Positions 57,399 through 64,000 of a DNA stretch of 64,000 nucleotides are shown one piece after another. Source of the DNA: Anisodus tanguticus (Eukaryota; Streptophyta; Magnoliopsida; Solanales; Solanaceae); assembly GCA_034509755.1 (NCBI GenBank), contig CM067555.1, forward strand, positions 1,620,142 through 1,684,141, read 5' to 3'. Every line of letters begins with the position of its first letter. Position 1 is the stretch's first letter. The translations under genes and the position numbers were made by a program. A model generated the notes under the pieces. The model searched no databases and was not told the origin of the DNA. It saw only the letters and a list, made by a program, of their open reading frames with translations.

Positions 57399-57621
57399 CT
57401 CTTCTGTCGACTTTTACTTGTCCACTATACTAAAAATGACACTTTATCATATTAATAAAAAAATAAAAAATTTCCTTGTTTTACCCTTAAGTTAAGTACT
57501 CATTTTCAAATCTATTAAGACTATATAATATGGATATTCTGATAAAATATAGACTTCGTTTATTAATTTTTAGTGGACATGCAAAGTAAAAAATGAACAA
57601 GTAAAAGTGAATAAAGAGTGT
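57399..57621. mobile_element. Stowaway-like MITE, diverged
   Basis: Left end CTCTTCTGTCGACTTTTACT and right end AAGTAAAAGTGAATAAAGAG are imperfectly complementary; TA flanks are at 57397-57398 and 57622-57623. Confidence 0.6.
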
Positions 57622-57723
57622 TAACATCTTTCTTATTTTGAAGTAAAGGTAAATATCACTGACACTAATTTAGACAAATCACATCTAAGAAAGGGAGGGG
57701 AGTGACCCACTATATAATAAATA

Positions 57724-58116
57724 CTTCCTCCGTTCACTTTTATTTGTCAATTATTTCAAAAATAGATTTTCACTTTTTGCATATCAAGAGAAGATAATTT
57801 TTTTCCTGTTTTACCCTTAATTTATTTACTACCAAGACTTCTTGAAATTGTAAGTCAATTTAAGCTAACCAATACTTTGTATTGGGATTGACACACATAT
57901 CTACATTAAAGAGATGAATAAATTGTAAAGTGCTACTAATATCTATAAAAAATTAATGGTTGAACCTTGACTCTAATAATTATCTATGAAAATTTGGTTT
58001 CAATTATTAAGATTTTTTATTAATTAATAGGTATATTATGATAACATATATATATATCAATCATTATTTCTTAAGGATCGTAAAAAATTCAAAAGTAACA
58101 AATAAAGTAAACGGAG
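57724..58116. mobile_element. Stowaway-type MITE
   Basis: Left end CTTCCTCCGTTCACTTTTAT and right end complementary to it (ACAAATAAAGTAAACGGAG), with TA flanks at 57722-57723 and 58117-58118. 393 bp. Confidence 0.78.
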
Positions 58117-58479
58117 TAAGATAAAGCACAAAATTACATACTCGTGTGAATTTAGGCTCAACGGTAGCATAGTCGACGAACAAATTTCGCGAGAGGTCAG
58201 GTGGGCCAAAATGAATAATACGCATCATGATGAGCTTCAGTTGTGACACCAATATTACACAAACAGGACTGACTTAAACGGATATTTGACTTAAAAATAA
58301 CTTGTCAATAAACTTCCTATGTGCATTTTATGTTTTTCTTTTTAATCTATTTTAAAAATGTTATCATTTTATGTTTATAAATAATTTAATTTTTTTCATT
58401 TTACATGTAATGATTTAAATAAGGTATTAATTCAAATCTGGCCATTTTCCTACCATTTTGACTAAAACTATATAATATT

Positions 58480-58691
58480 TGTTAGAGTAATTATGGGGAT
58501 CTCTCCCATAATTACCTATCATCCACATTTATTATAATTGATAGTTGTAATATATTGTAATTATGATAATTGTGATTAGCATCTTATATTTTAGGTAAAA
58601 AGTAGATTAGTCTTCCATTATTCAAGAGTAGGATGGTTGTATATATATTGTACCTTTGAGAGAATATTAATCAAGGAATTACTTCCGTACA
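58480..58691 (+). repeat. 5' LTR of Copia 2
   Basis: 212 bp, TGTTAGAGTAATTATGGGG to ACTTCCGTACA, directly followed by the primer-binding site. Confidence 0.93.
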
Positions 58692-58938
58692 TGGTATCAA
58701 GAGCCAAAGATTCTTTGCCCTAATTTTTTTTCCTACTCTCACACGATTTTTCTCCCTTCTTTCTCTTACTTTTTCGGCCAAAACCCTAAACCACTTTGTT
58801 CCAAAAACAAAACCCTAGCCGATATTACCACCCCACCCCATGTTCGGCTACTTCTCCTCCGAAACCCTGAGGGTTTTCTCATCACTAAACATCAAACACT
58901 TCTTCTTTCATTCTCTCGTTTGATTTCTTGAGGAAACT

Positions 58939-59967
58939 ATGGCCAAAAAACAAAAATTCCATCCCACTCTTGCCGTTAATAACGTCAAGAACTTTATCTC
59001 CATAACTCTTGAAATGGAGAAAGGGCAGTATACCTCTTGGGCAGAACTATTCAAAATTCATTGTCGTTCCTATGAGGTGATTGACCATATCATCCCGTCC
59101 GAATCTCCGTCGGATACCACTACGGTGGATAATAAATTATGGTCTCGGTTGGGTGCTATAGTCCTTCAATGGATTTATGGCACAATTTCAAATGATCTTC
59201 TCCATACCATCTTAGAACCAAATTCTACGGCTCAACAGGCGTTGGAAAGGTTACAAAACATTTTTCAAGATAACAAAATTTCTAGGGCCGTTTATCTTGA
59301 ACACCAATTTACAAATGTGAAATTGGATGACTTTTCCAACATCTTAGCCTATTGCCAAGAATTAAAGGTACTTGCGGACCAACTGTCCAACATTGGTTCG
59401 CCCGTGACAAATAAAAGGTTGGTCCTTCAGTTGATTGCGGGATTGAATGGACAATATGATGGTGTTGCTACGTTCATTAAGCAAAGCAATCCATTGCCTC
59501 CCTTTTACGAGGCCCGTTTGAGGTTAATTCTCGAAGAAACACGAAAAGCAAAGCAGACATCTTCGGGAGCAACCACCGTCGGAACCGCTCTCGTCTCCAC
59601 CAACTCATCTTCCACCGATTTGGAGTCCCAAAATTTTGGTTCAGGGGGCCATGATAATCGTTCTAATAATGGACAAAAATGGGGTTCAAACCGTAACAAT
59701 AAAAGAAAATATAATGGTGGAAAAGGACGGGGGAGGGGCGGTGGCCAGCCTGCCGGCGGCAGTGGCGGCGGTCAGTGGGGGAAGTACCCACCGTGGGCTC
59801 GGGCCCCACAGTGGGCTGCCCCGCCATGCCCATATCCGACCTCTTCGTGGGCCCAGCCTCCTCACTCTTCAAATTGCCAACCCGGTATTCTTGGATCTCG
59901 TCAACAACATGTGTTTGCGGCTCAGGCACCATCTTCAGTTGGTTATGCACCCACGGACATTGAATAA
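58939..59967 (+). CDS. Copia 2 gag (uninterrupted)
   Basis: 342 codons starting MAKKQKFHPTLAV. The core carries YTSWAELFKIHCRSYEVIDH, LGAIVLQWIYGTISNDLLHT, YLEHQFTNVKLDDFSN and LADQLSNIGSPVTNKRLVLQ, the Copia gag (UBN2-like) blocks that package element RNA. The C-terminal third is rich in G, R, N and P (GKGRGRGGGQPAGGSGGG) and lacks a CCHC knuckle. The TAA at 59965-59967 is in frame with the following protease region, so the original protein was a gag-pol fusion and this ORF is a truncated remnant kept open by chance or age. It is part of the transposon, not a host gene. Confidence 0.88.
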   Translation: MAKKQKFHPTLAVNNVKNFISITLEMEKGQYTSWAELFKIHCRSYEVIDHIIPSESPSDTTTVDNKLWSRLGAIVLQWIYGTISNDLLHTILEPNSTAQQALERLQNIFQDNKISRAVYLEHQFTNVKLDDFSNILAYCQELKVLADQLSNIGSPVTNKRLVLQLIAGLNGQYDGVATFIKQSNPLPPFYEARLRLILEETRKAKQTSSGATTVGTALVSTNSSSTDLESQNFGSGGHDNRSNNGQKWGSNRNNKRKYNGGKGRGRGGGQPAGGSGGGQWGKYPPWARAPQWAAPPCPYPTSSWAQPPHSSNCQPGILGSRQQHVFAAQAPSSVGYAPTDIE

Positions 59968-59970
59968 GCC

Positions 59971-62900
59971 ATGAACAACATGCATCTAAATATTCCCGAT
60001 GAATCATGGTACATGGACACATGGGCTACGTCACACAAAACGGCATCTCAATGTAATCTCTCGTCTTATTGTAATATGAGCAATAATAAAACTATTGTTG
60101 TCGGCATTGGACATGAAATTCCAATTTGTGGTATTGGTCAGGTAACACTATCCTCTCCACACCTACCATTACACTTGAAAAACGTCTTACATGCACCAAA
60201 TCTAATTAAAAACCTGATATATGTTAGACGTTTTACAACTGGCAATAATATTTCTGTAAATTTTGATCATTTTGGCTTTTCTGTGAAGGATTTTCAGACG
60301 GGGATGCCACTTATGAGATGCAATAGCACGGGGGACTTGTATCCCATCACATCTGTTTCCAAAAATAGCATGAACAAACCTTCAACTTTTGCTGCCATTT
60401 CTCCTACTCTATGGCACAATCGCTTGGGATACCCAGGAGTACAAGTTTTAAATAATTTTAGAAAGAATAATTTGGTTTTGTGTAAAAACCTTTGGACTCT
60501 TTTGTTTGCCAATCTTGCGTGTTTGGTAAACATGTTAAACTTCCTTTTGCATCTTCTACTACCCATACTTTTATGTCATTTGATATTGTGATTTGTGGAC
60601 ATCACCAGTTTTGAGTTCTGTAGGTCATAAATACTATATGCTAATTCTAGATGATTATTCGAATTTCTTGTGGTCTTTTCCATTAGGACATAAATCACAA
60701 ACCTACACCATTTTAAAATAATTTATCATTTTTATCAAAACTCAATTTGGCAAAAGCATTAAATGTTTTCAATGTGACAATGAGGGGAATTCATAAATGC
60801 CAATTTTAATGATTTCTGTCACCAAAATGGTATGTCTTTGCGTCGTTCGTGTCCACATACCCCACCACAAAATGAGAAAGCCGAAAGAAAAATTCGAATG
60901 ATTAATATTATGAGTCGCTCTCTTCTTGTGCATTCTTCCACACCACTAAAGTTTTGGCACCATGCACTTCAAATTGATAGATACCTTTTAAATATTATTC
61001 CTAGTAAACGACTATCCAATGTGTCTCCTACACAACTGTTATATCGTCGTGTCCCATCTTTTACACATTTAAAGGTGTTTGGTTGTTTGTGTTATCCTTT
61101 GTTTCCATCTACTTCCATTAATAAGTTGCAGGCTTGTTCAACTCCTTACGTGTTTTTGGGATACCCACAAAATCATAGGGGATATAAATATTTTGATTTG
61201 ACGAATGAGAAAATAATTGTCTATCGTCATGTGATTTTTGATGAGTCTCAATTACCGTTTGCTAAGTCTTATGTGGCATCCTCACCTTCATATGATTTTT
61301 TGGACAATGGATTACATCTCATTTTACACCACCACCTTAATATCCAAACACATGTGGAACCACCTCAACAAAATGCCCAACACCTTTCGGCCCAACCACT
61401 ACATGGGACTGGACCGGGGACCGCAACCTTGTTACCGCTGGTCATGGCCCAGTCCTGTGTCCTTGGAGGTCCAGCACAAGGAGGGCAGTCCACAAACACA
61501 TCCTCAAGCCCAAACCAATCACAAACCGCAACACCTAGTCACTTGGGCCAACATCCTTCCCCTCAGCCCAATAACATACCCGAGCACCAAACTGCCCAAC
61601 CAGTATCGGACAATCCTCGGACCATTGAAACCCATGCCATGCACGGGATTTTTCGGCCAAAACGCCACTTTAACCTACTATCCTCTGTTCAACCATCACC
61701 TCTACCAAAAAATCCCAAAGCTGCCTTATCTAACCCGAATTGAAAAGCTGACATGTTAGACGAATTTAATGCTCTTATTACAAATAAGACGTGGGAATTG
61801 GTACCACGTTCGTCTAATGTGAACATCATTCGGTCTATGTGGGTTTTTTGCCATAAGAAAATTTTTTATGGTTCTTTTACGAGATACAAAGCTTGTCTTG
61901 TTAGTGATGGCAAGTCTCAATAGGTTGGGGTAGATTGTGGTGAAACGTTCAGTCCGGTAGTTAAGCCAGCAACTATCCGGACTGTTCTCAGCTTGGCACT
62001 TTCCAAATCTTGGACCATTCATCAGCTGGATGTTAAAAATGCATTGACAACTTACAGGAGACAATATACATACATCAGCCGCTGGGTTTTTGAGATTATA
62101 CCCGTCCAGATCATGTTTGCCTATTGAAGAAATCCTTACATAGTTTGAAACAAGCTCATCGGGCATGGTATAACAGGTTTGCATGATTTATTTCCAAATT
62201 GGGATTCTCTCACAACAAATATGATCAATCATTGTTCATTTATCGGAAAGGCGCTGACATGGCATATATCCTTTTGTATGTCGATGATATTATTCTCACA
62301 GCTTCATCCATTTCGCTTTGCCAGTCCATTATGTCCCTTCTTGCAGTAGAATTTACAATGAAGGACTTGGGTCCGTTGAATTATTTTCTTGGCATTATTG
62401 TCTCTCAATATGTAGGTGGTCTGTTTCTCAATCAAAAGAAATATGCCGAAGAAATAATTGATAAAGCAGGGATGTCGTCCTGCAAACCTTCACATACTCC
62501 AGTGGATACAAAGGCGAAATTGAGTAATGATGCTAGAACTCTATATAGTGATCCTATCCATTACCGGAGTCTAGTAGGGGCCTTACAATAACTGACTTTT
62601 ACAAGACCAGATATTTTCTATGCGGTTCAACAAGTTTGTTTACACATGCATGATCCGAAGGAAGAACATATGGGGGCTCTCAAAAGGATTATGCGGTATG
62701 TTCACGGTACGCTCCATTTTGAACTTCATCTGTATGAGTCCTCCATCTCGAGTCTTTCTGCCTACACAGATGCGGATTGGGGTGGCTGCACAGACACATG
62801 TCGTTCCACTTTCGGTTATTGTGTGTTCTTACGTGACAATCTCATGTTATGGCCATCAAAACGCCAGTCCACACTTTCTCGATCAAGCGCCGAGACAGAT

Positions 62901-63150
62901 TACCGAGGGGTGGCCAATGTTGTTGCTGAATCATGTTGGCTCCGTAATCTTTTGCTGGAGCTCCATTGTCCGATTACAAGGGCAACAGTAGTCTACTGTG
63001 ACAATGTGAGTGCGATCTACTTATTTGACAATCCTGTTCAGCATCAACGCATGAAACACATTGAAATTTATATCTTATTTGTTTGAGAGAAAGTTGCATG
63101 TGGTCAAGTCCGTGTTCTCCATGTACCATCCCGTTATCAGTTGCTGACAT
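59971..63150 (+). pseudogene. Copia 2 pol, broken
   Basis: The protease motif reads WYMDTWATSH (tryptophan where glycine is usual). The integrase finger reads LWHNRLGYPG, with tyrosine for histidine, and frame is lost near 60500-60830. The core resumes at 60832 (SCPHTPPQNEKAERKIRMIN). The linker 61238-61743 is proline-rich. Reverse transcriptase begins about 61745, with stops near 61921 and 62125 and a small deletion after DVKNA. The piece 62199-62591 holds YILLYVDDIILTASS, and 62646-63086 holds RNase H (YTDADWGGCTDTCRSTFGYC, SRSSAETDYRGVANVV, VVYCDNVSAIYLF). It is non-functional. Confidence 0.9.
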
Positions 63151-63238
63151 CTTCACAAAAGGTCTTCCACACATACTTTTTGATGATTTCAGGGACAGTC
63201 TCAGCATCCGAGAACCTCCAGCTAAGACTGCGGGGGAC

Positions 63239-63447
63239 TGTTAGAGTAATTATGAGGATCTCTCCCATAATTACTATCATCCACATTTATTATAATTGAT
63301 AGTGTAATATATTATAATTATGATAATTGTAATTAGCATTTTAGATTTTAGGTAAAAGTAGATTAGTCTTCCATGATTCAAGAGTAGGATGATTGTATAT
63401 ATATTGTAACTTTGGCAGAATATTAATCAAGAAATTATTTTCTTACA
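63239..63447 (+). repeat. 3' LTR of Copia 2
   Basis: 209 bp, TGTTAGAGTAATTATGAGG to TTTTCTTACA. It matches the 5' LTR with many substitutions. Confidence 0.93.
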
Positions 63448-63452
63448 ATATT

Positions 63453-63886
63453 AACGGTAACTAAAAGAATCACGTGTAAAGTTTAAAACTTATAAACTTT
63501 AAATTTTTACTTCCTTTTTTGCCATACTACCATTGTTCATGGAATATAGCCAGATTATATATGATATTAATATAGAATTAGAAATAAAATGTAAATACTT
63601 AAAAAGAGCAGAAAACCCAGAAGTTAAAAAAAGAAAAAGAAAAAAGTAGGAGGAGCAGAAAGTAGTATACGTAGCAGTCCCTTTGGTCCAAAGGTTTAAG
63701 AGCAAGAGATCAGTTGACGTACAATTTATAGATAAAATCATAAAAGAGTAGCAGAAAAGTATTTTTATTTTATTTGTATCACGTAGACTGACAATTATGT
63801 GATGGTGGTTATAATATACTTTCTCAGTCCCAAAAATATTTATACTTTTCATTTTTTAAGAATCAAACTTTCTAATTTTAACTGTG
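63453..63886. other. Intergenic; possible Stowaway left end
   Basis: A segment starting near 63821 (CTTTCTCAGTCCCAAAAAT) looks like a Stowaway start, but its other end would fall beyond the window or has been lost. Confidence 0.35.
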
Positions 63887-63907
63887 TTAGAGCATAGAAT
63901 CTTTAAA

Positions 63908-63977
63908 AAAGGACAGTACGATGCACTAAGTCCCGCTATGCGCGGGGTTCGGGGAAGGGACGGACCACAAGAGTCTA
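63908..63977 (-). mobile_element. 5'-truncated Au SINE with long duplication
   Basis: 70 bases matching the 3' part of Au SINEs (minus-strand end; CCCGCTATGCGCGGGG, GGGGAAGGGACGGACCAC). Flanks 63887-63907 and 63978-63998 are the same 21-base segment (TTAGAGCATAGAAT ...) with one difference. The 5' half of the SINE, including the pol III promoter, is missing. Confidence 0.82.
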
Positions 63978-64000
63978 TTAGAGCATAGAATTTTTAAATT

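Larger units (their letters stand above)
58480..63447 (+). mobile_element. Full-length Copia retrotransposon 2
   Basis: A 4968-bp element flanked by ATATT (58475-58479 and 63448-63452). LTRs are 58480-58691 and 63239-63447. The primer site TGGTATCAAGAGCC is at 58692-58705 and the purine tract GCGGGGGAC at 63230-63238. It is of the same lineage as Copia 1 (Ale/Retrofit-like). The LTRs differ by about 14 substitutions and three single-base indels in some 210 bases, so it is much older than Copia 1. Confidence 0.95.

Noticed and set aside
58939..59967. 342-codon ORF as an independent host gene
   Set aside because: It has Copia gag motifs and lies between an LTR plus primer-binding site and pol, in frame with the protease region.

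Overview
This is plant nuclear DNA, most likely from a Solanaceae genome and plausibly Nicotiana. The evidence is AT-rich intergenic sequence, plant LTR retrotransposons (Copia and Ty3/Tat), plant-type L1 and RTE LINEs, hAT and Stowaway MITEs, and SINEs resembling the TS, Au and SolS families of Solanaceae. There are no prokaryotic features. Only two intact host genes are recognisable: a single-exon DUF868-family gene (2381-3247, +) and a three-exon cytosolic fructose-1,6-bisphosphate aldolase gene (18226-21141, +). Almost everything else is mobile DNA in various states of decay, so most open reading frames are pieces of transposon proteins or chance.

Layout. 1-9.1 kb: two minus-strand LTRs of one family (called family A here; the second is solo with a GATAT duplication), the DUF868 gene, a 3' Copia remnant, and several MITEs and SINEs. 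9.9-14.8 kb: a full-length minus-strand Copia element with AATTT target duplications and almost identical LTRs but a frameshifted interior. 16.1-17.3 kb: a family-A solo LTR inserted inside a Copia-type solo LTR. 17.4-21.3 kb: SINEs, then the aldolase gene, whose first intron holds a dead copy of the exon 2 start. 21.5-32.5 kb: three hAT elements (1.4, 0.8 and 3.6 kb; the last with transposase remains), LINE fragments and an intact-looking SINE. 33.5-45.0 kb: a Ty3/Tat element of about 11.4 kb with gag-pol on + and an antisense extra gene with three GT-AG introns between integrase and the 3' LTR. 45.1-53.3 kb: an L1-type LINE split by an RTE LINE, a family-A solo LTR and a TRIM-like element. 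53.3-58.1 kb: Stowaway MITEs, an Au SINE split by a CACTA-type MITE, and a 1.6-kb LTR-like unit. 58.5-63.4 kb: a second full-length Copia element (+, ATATT duplications, older LTRs). The window ends in a 5'-truncated Au SINE.

The two genes show no functional connection. The strongest leads are the intron-containing antisense gene in the Tat element, the dead exon copy in aldolase intron 1, and the Copia element whose LTRs look young while its coding region is broken. I saw no evidence for a wholly new biological system. Family names were assigned by recognising motifs, not by database search.
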